This document shows positions 1-6,579 of a stretch of 38,705 nt of DNA, piece after piece. The notes beneath the pieces are model-generated. The model worked only from the letters and a program-made list of their open reading frames with translations. It was not told where the DNA came from and did not search any database. A program made the position numbers and the translations under genes. This DNA is from Rectinema subterraneum (GTDB lineage: Bacteria > Spirochaetota > Spirochaetia > Treponematales > Rectinemataceae), in assembly GCA_009768935.1 (NCBI GenBank), contig WESA01000025.1, positions 1 to 38,705 of the forward strand, written 5' to 3'. Every line of letters begins with the position of its first letter. Position 1 is the first letter of the stretch.

Positions 1-69
1 TGGGAGAAGCGCTGGAAGACACCAGGCAAGGATAAGGCTGAGTATCTACCGAAATATGCGCTGGCCTAG
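1..69 (+). CDS. transposase C-terminus (partial), zinc-ribbon IS copy A
   Basis: The reading frame from base 1 ends at TAG (67-69) and encodes 22 residues beginning WEKRWKTPGK and ending PKYALA. It differs at only two positions from the end of the complete transposase at 17714-18847 (T to D and I to L). Only the C-terminal tail is visible, so whether the whole copy is intact cannot be judged. Confidence 0.85.
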   Translation, partial: WEKRWKTPGKDKAEYLPKYALA

Positions 70-131
70 CGCATCTGAAAAGGAGAGGGTAGAAGATAGA
101 GGTGCTGGCTTGGTAGTGCGCTCTGCTCGCT

Positions 132-153
132 TGGCACAAGGTTGGGGGCACTA
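132..153 (+). repeat. IS terminal repeat, copy 1
   Basis: Contains GGCACAAGGTTGGGGGCAC followed by TA, one mismatch from the consensus GGCACAAGGTTGGGAGCAC. It forms the outer end of the zinc-ribbon IS copy at the left edge. Confidence 0.9.
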
Positions 154-237
154 TTCATAACCTGCTCTGGACAGGACTGCGCAAGCCGGGCGATAATTGC
201 TCCGTTCGACAGCAATCATATTTCGAAAGGAGCAATA

Positions 238-1362
238 GTGAAGCACTCAAAATATTCCCGAAGGCAAGCAGCGCTTGCGGATGAACTTGCGAAGCGCGGG
301 CTTGGCGCGGTTATGGTTTCAGATTTTGAACATGGGCGGGATTCGTCGCTCCGATATCTCTGCGGGCAGCCTTCAGATGCGATATTTATTCTTAGCGCGA
401 AGGGTACATCTGCGCTCATCGCATGGGATATCAATATGGCAAGCCGCCTCGGTGAGGCAGACCATATTGCAGCTTACACCGATTTCGGCCGTCAGCCGCA
501 GAAAGCGCTGGCTGCAGCGCTCAAGCTTCTTGATGTTCCAAAAGGCGCAAAGGTAGCGCTGCCTGCTTCGACTCCCTATCCTGATTACATAGATTTTGTG
601 CACGCGCTGACGGATTTCGACCTTGTGTGCGAAAAATCAGGCGTTGGCACATTCATCCAGGAGATGCGCGCCCGGAAAGACACGGACGAAATTGCCCTCT
701 ATCGCCGCATCGCATCGAATACCGATCAGCTCATCGATATGATTGAAAAAGAAATTTGCGCGGGTATGCTGCTGACCGAAACTGATATCGCTCTCTTTCT
801 GGAGCGCGAGGCGAGGCGCATGGGAGCCGAAGGCATGGGGTTCGAGACACTTGCGGCGGGGCCGGAGCGCTCTTTCGGTATTCATGCATTTCCTACTTTT
901 ACTAATGAGCATTTTGCTGCGGAAGGCCTATCCATACTTGATTTCGGAGCGCGCTTCGAGGGCTATACGAGCGATGTGACAATGAGTTTTGTGAGCGATT
1001 CGCTTCGAACTGAGCAGAAGACAATGGTCGGGCTTGTGGAAGAAGCGCATCGGATTGCTGTGGAGGCATGCGGGCCTGGTGTGCCTTTGCTCAGTGTTGC
1101 GAAGCTTGTTGATGATTTTTTTGCCAAAGCGGGCTGGACAATGCCGCATTCGCTTGGTCATGGAATTGGCCTCGATGCGCACGAAGCGCCGACGCTGAGC
1201 ATGCGCGCTGATCCATCTGCTCTGTTGGAGCCGGGGCATATCGTAACAATCGAGCCAGGACTCTATCACCCTGAATTTGGAGGGGTGCGGCTCGAGAATG
1301 ATGTGCTCATCACCGAAAATGGAGCAGAAGTCCTTACACATTCGAGAATTGTAAGGCTTTGA
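238..1362 (+). CDS. M24-family aminopeptidase / Xaa-Pro dipeptidase-like
   Basis: This 374-residue protein has the creatinase/aminopeptidase fold, usually a cytosolic dinuclear metalloenzyme removing N-terminal residues or cleaving X-Pro bonds. All five expected metal ligands are visible in the C-terminal half: two Asp in LDFGARFEGYTSDVT, His in GHGIGLDAHE, Glu in TIEPGLY and Glu in RLENDVL. The N-terminal about 130 residues are the creatinase-N-like domain. The GTG at 238 was chosen because AAAGGAG lies 5 nt upstream (226-232). A longer frame from TTG at 142 would start inside the IS terminal repeat and is unlikely. It stands alone on the plus strand between the IS end and the convergent pyrC. 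Exact substrate cannot be read from the sequence. Confidence 0.88.
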   Translation: MKHSKYSRRQAALADELAKRGLGAVMVSDFEHGRDSSLRYLCGQPSDAIFILSAKGTSALIAWDINMASRLGEADHIAAYTDFGRQPQKALAAALKLLDVPKGAKVALPASTPYPDYIDFVHALTDFDLVCEKSGVGTFIQEMRARKDTDEIALYRRIASNTDQLIDMIEKEICAGMLLTETDIALFLEREARRMGAEGMGFETLAAGPERSFGIHAFPTFTNEHFAAEGLSILDFGARFEGYTSDVTMSFVSDSLRTEQKTMVGLVEEAHRIAVEACGPGVPLLSVAKLVDDFFAKAGWTMPHSLGHGIGLDAHEAPTLSMRADPSALLEPGHIVTIEPGLYHPEFGGVRLENDVLITENGAEVLTHSRIVRL

Positions 1363-1385
1363 AATGTTGGAAGATGCCGGGGCCG

Positions 1386-2414
1386 TCAGTTCCTGCCCCA
1401 GATGCGCCAGGCGAGCGTTTTTCCTGCACACATAGGCACCACCCCATCGATCAGCTGCGGCACCTGCCAGGGCGCGCGCTCGAGGGTAATCGTGCGGGAA
1501 GGCGCGGCCAGCCCGTAGAATGCTGCTCCATATTCCGCCATAAAAGGAATGAGCGCATCGAGACTACCAAGCGAATCGAAAAGCTCGACGAGGGCGGGCA
1601 GAGCAGCAGGAGCGGAATAGACTCCTGGAGCTGCAGCGGTGCATTCTTTTTTTTCTCGAGGATGGGGCGCAGAGTCGCTACCAAAAAAGAATTTTTTTGA
1701 GCCTGAAAGGACTGCGGAGCGCAAGGCTTCTCTGTCGCGGGCAAATTTCAGCACGGGCTTGCAGTAGAGGTGCGGGTTCATCGAATCCCTAATCATGTCA
1801 TCGACTGTGAACAGCAGATGATGCGCAGTAATTGTCGCAGCCAGATTAGCAGGCCCCTGCTCCACAAAGCGAACACTCTCCTCATCCGAAAGATGCTCAA
1901 GCACAATACGGAGGTGTGGGTAACGAGCCAAAAGCCGTTCGACTTGTGGCAAGAATGCGCGCTCGCGTTCGAATACCGGCACTTCGGGGTTTTCACCATG
2001 GATGCAGAGTACAAGACCTGACTCCTCCATCGTACTCAGCACCTCGTCAACATCATCGAACGAACGAGGACCGTCGGCGGCATTCGTCGTAGATCCAGAA
2101 GGATAATATTTGCCGGCAATCGCCCCCGCGCGCGCAAAGCTCTCGATCTCCGCAGCGAGCATCGAAGGCAGAATCTTGAATGTAAAGAGCGGCTCGAAGC
2201 GCTCGGAATCGGGGATGGCTGCAAGCGCACGTTCGACATCAGCGCGGTATTCAGTAAGCCGCGCGACATTGAAGATGGGGGGCATCGTGTTCGGCATAAG
2301 CAGCACACGCCCGAACTGACCGGCATGCTGACGGGCATACTGCATGAGAGGCTCGCCCTGCCGTAAGTGGGCGTGAAAATCATCCGGCATAGGCATAACA
2401 AAGCGATCGGTCAT
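1386..2414 (-). CDS. pyrC: dihydroorotase (class II, PyrC)
   Basis: Dihydroorotase closes carbamoyl-aspartate to dihydroorotate in de novo pyrimidine synthesis. The 342 residues match the usual length of the class II enzyme. Zinc-site motifs are in order: HAHLRQG near the N-terminus, the probable carbamylated Lys in GKYYPSGSTTN, His in CIHGENPEV, His in LEHLSDEESV, and the catalytic Asp in FGSDSAPHPREKK. A GAGGAAG Shine-Dalgarno site precedes the ATG by 6 nt. The gene is convergent with the M24 peptidase (23 bp gap) and divergent from murA. No other pyr gene is nearby. Confidence 0.95.
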   Translation of the reverse strand: MTDRFVMPMPDDFHAHLRQGEPLMQYARQHAGQFGRVLLMPNTMPPIFNVARLTEYRADVERALAAIPDSERFEPLFTFKILPSMLAAEIESFARAGAIAGKYYPSGSTTNAADGPRSFDDVDEVLSTMEESGLVLCIHGENPEVPVFERERAFLPQVERLLARYPHLRIVLEHLSDEESVRFVEQGPANLAATITAHHLLFTVDDMIRDSMNPHLYCKPVLKFARDREALRSAVLSGSKKFFFGSDSAPHPREKKECTAAAPGVYSAPAALPALVELFDSLGSLDALIPFMAEYGAAFYGLAAPSRTITLERAPWQVPQLIDGVVPMCAGKTLAWRIWGRN

Positions 2415-2508
2415 TCAAAGCTTCCTCGATAGCAGCACGCTCTTAACGCGCGCTCGTTTCTCTGACGCTAATTGTGAAAGAATCAGCCTTGAAAATCAAC
2501 TATGCGGG

Positions 2509-2530
2509 TAGTGCTCCCAACCTTGTGCCG
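2509..2530 (-). repeat. solo IS terminal repeat, copy 2
   Basis: On the minus strand it contains GGCACAAGGTTGGGAGCAC followed by TA, identical to the consensus over that core; only the first base of the 22-mer differs. It lies in the 208-bp divergent pyrC-murA spacer with no transposase nearby. The rest of that spacer holds only the murA promoter and a weak pyrC promoter candidate. Confidence 0.85.
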
Positions 2531-2587
2531 AGCAAAAGTCCAAAAAAATAGCATCTGCAATCTTCGTAACACTAAGCGCGGGTCGCC

Positions 2588-2616
2588 TTGACCCTCCGCC
2601 TTGCGCCGCATACAGT
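2588..2616 (+). promoter_or_regulatory. murA promoter placing +1 at the start codon
   Basis: TTGACC (2588-2593), a 17-bp spacer and TACAGT (2611-2616). With the -10 box at -12 to -7, +1 falls on the A of the murA ATG at 2623, giving a leaderless transcript. This fits the absence of a Shine-Dalgarno site. Confidence 0.6.
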
Positions 2617-2622
2617 ACGCGT

Positions 2623-3906
2623 ATGGACAAATATATTATCGAAGGCGGCTATCCCATCAAGGGAATGCTCACGCTTTCAGGAAATAAAAATGCCGCGCTT
2701 CCCTGCATCGCCGCAACGACGCTCGCAGATGAACCAGTCATTCTGCGCAATATTCCTGCGATTGAAGATGTGCTCGTAATGTTCGATGTACTGCGCAATC
2801 TCGGCGCGTCGGTTGAGGAGATCGACGCACATTCATGGCGGATCGATCCGCGCAGCATTTCGCGCTATGAGGTGCCCGAAGAGCTTGCTAGAAAGGTGCG
2901 GGCATCGATTTTGTTTGCTGGGCCTTTGACAGCTCGCTTCGGCAAGGCAGTGCTTCCTCCTCCAGGCGGGGATACGATCGGGAGGCGCCGGATTGACACG
3001 CATATCCTTGCGTTGCAGGAACTTGGTGCAAGGATCGCGATTGAAGCTACGCTGAATTTTTCGGCTGTCAAGCTGGTTGGAGCGCCTGTCTTCCTCGATG
3101 AAGCATCGGTTACCGGTACGGAAAATGCGATTATGGCGGCAGTGCTCGCCGAAGGCACGACTACGCTCACCAATGCTGCCTGCGAGCCTCATGTGCAAGA
3201 CCTCTGCGCGATGCTCATCCAGATGGGCGCGGAGATCGAAGGCGTAGGCTCGAATCGCCTCGTCATCCACGGCAAAAAATCGTTGCATGGCGTGGAATTT
3301 GCCATCAGTTCGGATTATATGGAGCTTGGCTCATTCATTGGCCTTGCGGCGGTGACTGGTGGGGATCTGCGGATCGAAGGAGTGAGGACGGAGGATCTGC
3401 CGCCTCTGAAAGTTGGTTTTTCGAAGCTTGGGGTTACCTGGGATCTGAAGGGGAATGTTCTGAGGCCGAACACTGCGGCTGCGCTGCGTGTCGTTCCGGA
3501 TATCGGAGGGCAGATTCCCAAAATCGACGACGCACCGTGGCCGGGTTTTCCTGCTGACCTCACTTCGATCATGACAGTAGTGGCGACCCAGGCCGAAGGC
3601 GTCGCACTCATTCACGAGAAGATGTTCGAATCGCGCATGTTTTTTGTTGACAAGCTGATATCGATGGGAGCGCGCATTGTGCTCTGTGATCCGCATCGGG
3701 CTGTGGTGTATGGTCCTTCCAAGCTTGTTGGCAATGTGATGGTGTCGCCGGATGTGCGCGCCGGGATGGCGATGGTCATTGCAGCTCTCTGCGCAGAGGG
3801 TACAAGTACAATTCACAATGTGTACCAGATAGAGCGCGGCTACGAGAATCTATCAGCGAGGCTTTCCGCGGTAGGCGCGCATATCAGAAAAGAACAGGAA
3901 GATTAG
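2623..3906 (+). CDS. murA: UDP-N-acetylglucosamine 1-carboxyvinyltransferase, Asp-type MurA
   Basis: MurA transfers enolpyruvate from PEP to UDP-GlcNAc, the first committed step of peptidoglycan synthesis in the cytosol. The 427-residue protein carries the substrate motif GNKNAALP (20-27) and the typical inside-out alpha/beta barrel repeats. The mobile catalytic loop reads PPGGDTIGRRR, so Asp117 stands where most enzymes have Cys115. This substitution is known from Mycobacterium, Chlamydia and Borrelia, where it gives intrinsic fosfomycin resistance while keeping activity. The start at 2623 has no Shine-Dalgarno site but lies exactly at the predicted +1 of the upstream promoter. The gene is monocistronic and faces the pspA operon. 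Confidence 0.95.
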   Translation: MDKYIIEGGYPIKGMLTLSGNKNAALPCIAATTLADEPVILRNIPAIEDVLVMFDVLRNLGASVEEIDAHSWRIDPRSISRYEVPEELARKVRASILFAGPLTARFGKAVLPPPGGDTIGRRRIDTHILALQELGARIAIEATLNFSAVKLVGAPVFLDEASVTGTENAIMAAVLAEGTTTLTNAACEPHVQDLCAMLIQMGAEIEGVGSNRLVIHGKKSLHGVEFAISSDYMELGSFIGLAAVTGGDLRIEGVRTEDLPPLKVGFSKLGVTWDLKGNVLRPNTAAALRVVPDIGGQIPKIDDAPWPGFPADLTSIMTVVATQAEGVALIHEKMFESRMFFVDKLISMGARIVLCDPHRAVVYGPSKLVGNVMVSPDVRAGMAMVIAALCAEGTSTIHNVYQIERGYENLSARLSAVGAHIRKEQED

Positions 3907-3929
3907 TTTCAGAGCAGCGAGCGCAGCCG

Positions 3930-3975
3930 AAAACAAAGGGCGCAGCCAATGAGTCTTTGCTCGAATGCTGCGCCC
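3930..3975 (-). terminator. terminator of the pspA operon (possibly bidirectional)
   Basis: A perfect 9-bp inverted repeat GGGCGCAGC / GCTGCGCCC (3938-3946 and 3967-3975) with a 20-nt loop. On the minus strand it is followed by a T-rich run (TTTGTTTTC), 36 bp past the pspA stop codon. No T-run follows it on the plus strand, so murA termination here is less certain. Confidence 0.65.
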
Positions 3976-4010
3976 GTCTGATTCGTTAATGCTTTGCAGT
4001 GCTTGTTGGT

Positions 4011-4718
4011 TTATGGCTGCGAACTCGTGCGCCCCGCATCTTCGGTGAGCATTTTCTTTTTCAGCTCTTCCAGCATTGCATCCGCAGCCTGTGGTGAGCT
4101 TTCGAGCTGAGCGAACTGTTTTTCGAGGCTCGCGCCGCTTGATGCTTCTTCAAGCTCTTTCATCGCTTCGGCGCTGGCTTCGATCTCGTCGACTTTGCGC
4201 TCCATGCGCTCGAATGTGTCGAAGGCGCTCTTGTTGCCGGACAGGCTCGACATGGTCTGATTGATGCGCTGCTGGGCTTCGGCTCGTTTTGCGCGGGCGA
4301 TGAGGATGTTTTTCTTGCGGTTCGCTTCTTCGATTTTCGACTGGAGCTGGCGCAGAGCTTCTTTGAGTTTTTCGACCGATTGTTTCTGGGCTTCCCACTG
4401 CTGGGCGAGCTGGTTGGCATAGCCCTCGAATTCCTGCTTGCGCAGAAGCGCTTCTTTTGCAAGATCATCGCGGCCGGCGCGCACTGCCAGCATGGCTTTT
4501 TTCTCCCACTCATCGGCCTTGGCCCTGTTTTCCATCAAGTCGCGTTCAAGTTTTTTCTCGTCGGCAATGGCCATTGCGACGGCCTTCTTCGATTCGATGA
4601 GCTGCTCGTTCATGTCGATGATCATTTGGTTGAGCATTTTTTCGGGGTTTTCCGCTTTGGAGATTAGGGAGTTGATATTTGAAGAGATGACTGTTTTAAG
4701 GCGCTCAAACATACCCAT
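4011..4718 (-). CDS. pspA: PspA/IM30-family membrane-stress protein
   Basis: PspA proteins are ESCRT-III-like coiled-coil proteins that bind the inner face of the cytoplasmic membrane and guard its integrity. The 235 residues begin MGMFERLKTVISSNINSLIS (amphipathic membrane-binding helix), followed by the family's NPEKMLNQMI motif and a long charged coiled coil to about residue 190. The C-terminus has the ML-EELKKKM element seen in the family. GGAGG lies 8 nt before the ATG and overlaps the stop codon of the preceding YbjN-like gene (only 3 nt lie between the genes), suggesting translational coupling. It is the last gene of a three-gene operon. No pspF, pspB or pspC is present nearby. Confidence 0.93.
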   Translation of the reverse strand: MGMFERLKTVISSNINSLISKAENPEKMLNQMIIDMNEQLIESKKAVAMAIADEKKLERDLMENRAKADEWEKKAMLAVRAGRDDLAKEALLRKQEFEGYANQLAQQWEAQKQSVEKLKEALRQLQSKIEEANRKKNILIARAKRAEAQQRINQTMSSLSGNKSAFDTFERMERKVDEIEASAEAMKELEEASSGASLEKQFAQLESSPQAADAMLEELKKKMLTEDAGRTSSQP

Positions 4719-4721
4719 GGC

Positions 4722-5123
4722 TTATTCCTCCGTTGTGTGGATATAGCTCGCGAGCTTCTTGTAGTGCTCCAGAAGAGCGAACGATATCGATTCAATAGAA
4801 GCCAGAAATTCATCTTTGTCAAGCGAGGCATGCTCGAGCGTATCGATGACGATGATGTCATTGCCGCTTATTGCATAGGCGCCATGCAAAAGGTCGGTTG
4901 CATTGAGTTCGAGCAGCATGCGAAACAGCGTTTCAGCGTTCTCTTTCGGTACAGGCATGACATCGGCGCTGATGATGACAATGGGATCCGACAGGCTGAC
5001 CATCATTTTCGGGTAGCCTTTGTTCTCATCTTCGATGAGCCAGGCATTTTTCGAGATTTCCTGGTAGGAAATGCCCAGGTCGATGAGATATTGTTCGATT
5101 TTTGGCAATGATGACATCGCCAC
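4722..5123 (-). CDS. YbjN-like / T3SS-chaperone-fold protein
   Basis: A 133-residue acidic protein with the alternating helix-strand pattern of YbjN-type domains: an N-terminal helix (about residues 5-17), a beta sheet covering WLIEDEN to VIISAD, a helix LFRMLLELN, strands AYAISGNDIIVID and a C-terminal helix. Proteins of this fold often act as small chaperones or partners. The call rests on fold-like pattern rather than a signature motif. A strong AAAAGGAGGTGGCG site precedes the ATG, and the gene is 11 bp after the STAS gene. Its tight coupling to pspA suggests it works with PspA, which is an inference. Confidence 0.65.
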   Translation of the reverse strand: MAMSSLPKIEQYLIDLGISYQEISKNAWLIEDENKGYPKMMVSLSDPIVIISADVMPVPKENAETLFRMLLELNATDLLHGAYAISGNDIIVIDTLEHASLDKDEFLASIESISFALLEHYKKLASYIHTTEE

Positions 5124-5134
5124 CTCCTTTTCGC

Positions 5135-5677
5135 TCAGCCGAGCGTGATTGATCCGTCAGGAAAGGCCGTGATCACAGCTTCGCAGGTCTGGCAGCGGCC
5201 TCTGCCAGGGCGATCGATATCGATGAGGCTATCACATGCCGGACATCGAACAGAGATAGGATAGACATAGGTGGTGAGCTCCTTGAGCCCGGTTTTTGCT
5301 GCTGATATATCGATGGCGGCACTGAAGTACCCTTCCAGCCCGAGCACACGATTCATGCGTTCCATCCGCGGGCGCATGCTGCAAAGGATGAGGTCGCCGC
5401 GCCGATCGCGCAGTTTCTGGCGCAGCGCAAGCAGAAGCCCGATACCAGCCGGGCTGATATCGTCTATTGCGGAAAAATCGACAATAAGATACTGGATGCC
5501 CCCTGATAGAATATTTTCAAAAGATTTCGCTACTATTTCGAGATTGGAGTCCGTCACTGCGCCCACAAAGCGCGCAACTGCGCAATCGGGGAAATCGGAT
5601 GAAATCTGGGATGAGATAAGGGCATCTGATCCAGCTTGCGGAATCTTCTGTATCCGCGAGAGAAGGCGCGACGGCAT
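5135..5677 (-). CDS. STAS-domain protein with C-terminal zinc ribbon
   Basis: The central part (about residues 30-130) is a STAS domain, the fold of anti-anti-sigma factors. It has the strand YLIVDFSAIDDIS followed by PAGIGLLLAL, and the Ser in DDISPAGIG stands where SpoIIAA-type proteins are phosphorylated. The C-terminal about 45 residues contain CPAC and CQTC pairs, a likely zinc ribbon. In this operon it probably relays a stress signal toward PspA, which is inferred from context. The ATG at 5677 is only 3 nt after the predicted transcription start, so the apparent AAAAGG site would not be in the mRNA. Confidence 0.8.
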   Translation of the reverse strand: MPSRLLSRIQKIPQAGSDALISSQISSDFPDCAVARFVGAVTDSNLEIVAKSFENILSGGIQYLIVDFSAIDDISPAGIGLLLALRQKLRDRRGDLILCSMRPRMERMNRVLGLEGYFSAAIDISAAKTGLKELTTYVYPISVRCPACDSLIDIDRPGRGRCQTCEAVITAFPDGSITLG

Positions 5678-5686
5678 GACCTTTTA

Positions 5687-5715
5687 ATAATATGAGGCTC
5701 TGGCCAAAAAGTCAA
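5687..5715 (-). promoter_or_regulatory. promoter of the STAS-ybjN-pspA operon (3-nt leader)
   Basis: Minus-strand TTGACT (5710-5715), a 17-bp spacer and TATTAT (5687-5692). +1 is predicted at 5680, three bases before the ATG at 5677. The solo IS terminal repeat at 5733-5754 lies 17 bp upstream of the -35 box. Confidence 0.65.
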
Positions 5716-5732
5716 ACTACAGGCAACTTTTC

Positions 5733-5754
5733 TGGCACAAGGTTGGGAGCACTA
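5733..5754 (+). repeat. solo IS terminal repeat, copy 3, overlapping a stop codon
   Basis: Exact consensus repeat with core GGCACAAGGTTGGGAGCAC. Its last three bases (5752-5754, CTA on plus) are the TAG stop codon of the minus-strand dehydrogenase gene. No transposase remains next to it. Confidence 0.9.
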
Positions 5755-6537
5755 TCGCCTTGATTCAGGATCGAAGCCGCCATCCAACGCAACAATTGCC
5801 CCCGAAGCGATACAGGGGTCGGCATCGATGAGGTCAAGGCTTGCGTGCGCGATCAGCTTAGCAGGGAGAAGAGAGCCCGTTGCAGTGAGCGAGGCATGGC
5901 GCGCGCGCGTTTCGGCATTCAGGTACTCGGTGTCGGTGGGGCCGGGGCATACAACAACTGCGGCCACGTTCCTGTCTCCTGCGCTTGCAGCGATTGATTT
6001 TGCAAGGACGCCAAGGCCTGTTTTGGCAGCAGCATAGGCAGCGGTTTTTCTGAATGGACGAATGGCGTCGGTCCGCGTGCCACCAAAAAACAGAAATCGG
6101 CCATAGCCTCGCGCTTTCATGCCAGCAAGAAAATGGCTGGCCATGGCTCCTGGCAGAGCGAGGTTCGCCATTGTGAGATATTCCCATTCTTCAGCGCTGA
6201 CCATTTCGAGCGGCTTTTCCGAAAATGGTCCGAACGCGCAGATGACGATATCCGGCTCTGCTCTCATGTCGGCAAGGCGTGCATCGAGGGCCTGGATGAA
6301 ATTCCTGGGGCTGTCGAACGCATAGTCGAAGGTGCTGAGTGAGGCGGGCGATGATGTTTTCATGCGTTCCTCAGCCTGCCGCCCATGCACCAGCAATCGC
6401 GCACCTCGCCGCACAAGCTCGAGCGATACAGCCCGGCCGATGCCGCCCGACCCCCCTATTACAAGCGCGAATCTGCCATTAAAGGTCGAGCTCGCCACCA
6501 TCTCGCCGCGCGCTTTGCCTGAAGGAATTCCATTCAT
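5752..6537 (-). CDS. short-chain dehydrogenase/reductase (SDR) family protein
   Basis: A 261-residue Rossmann-fold oxidoreductase of unknown substrate. The nucleotide-binding motif GGSGGIG lies near residues 28-34, and the active-site YxxxK appears as YAAAK. The position of the usual catalytic Ser reads FFGGTRTD, so Ser seems replaced by Gly/Thr, and the NAG-like motif reads CAFGPF. Activity may differ from a classical SDR. The start at 6537 has no Shine-Dalgarno site but coincides with the predicted +1. A second in-frame ATG at 6501 is possible. The stop codon is supplied by the IS repeat, so the C-terminus may have been altered by that insertion. Confidence 0.82.
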   Translation of the reverse strand: MNGIPSGKARGEMVASSTFNGRFALVIGGSGGIGRAVSLELVRRGARLLVHGRQAEERMKTSSPASLSTFDYAFDSPRNFIQALDARLADMRAEPDIVICAFGPFSEKPLEMVSAEEWEYLTMANLALPGAMASHFLAGMKARGYGRFLFFGGTRTDAIRPFRKTAAYAAAKTGLGVLAKSIAASAGDRNVAAVVVCPGPTDTEYLNAETRARHASLTATGSLLPAKLIAHASLDLIDADPCIASGAIVALDGGFDPESRR

Positions 6538-6543
6538 GCTTTG

Positions 6544-6572
6544 ATAGTAGTAGGCCGCGCATACTGGTGCAA
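6544..6572 (-). promoter_or_regulatory. SDR-gene promoter placing +1 at the start codon
   Basis: Minus-strand TTGCAC (6567-6572), a 17-bp spacer and TACTAT (6544-6549). Six bases separate the -10 box from the ATG at 6537, so +1 would be the A of ATG, the same geometry as murA. Confidence 0.6.
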
Positions 6573-6579
6573 GCTCTCG

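Larger units (their letters stand above)
1..153 (+). mobile_element. 3' end of a zinc-ribbon IS (copy A), cut by the window edge
   Basis: This stretch matches the 3' end of the complete insertion sequence at 17591-18945, read in the opposite direction. It holds the last codons of the transposase (1-69), then a shared non-coding tail, and it ends in the 22-bp terminal repeat at 132-153. Relative to the other copy it lacks about 40 bp just after the transposase end. The missing part is bounded by ATGCGCT in the complete copy, so deletion between short direct repeats is likely. The remainder of the element lies outside the window. Confidence 0.85.

Noticed and set aside
142..237. N-terminal extension of the M24 peptidase from TTG 142
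   Set aside because: It begins inside the IS terminal repeat and has no ribosome site, while GTG 238 has AAAGGAG and gives a normal family N-terminus.
928..1431. Minus-strand frame within the M24 peptidase gene
   Set aside because: The opposite strand encodes all five metal ligands of the peptidase, and this frame has no recognisable pattern.
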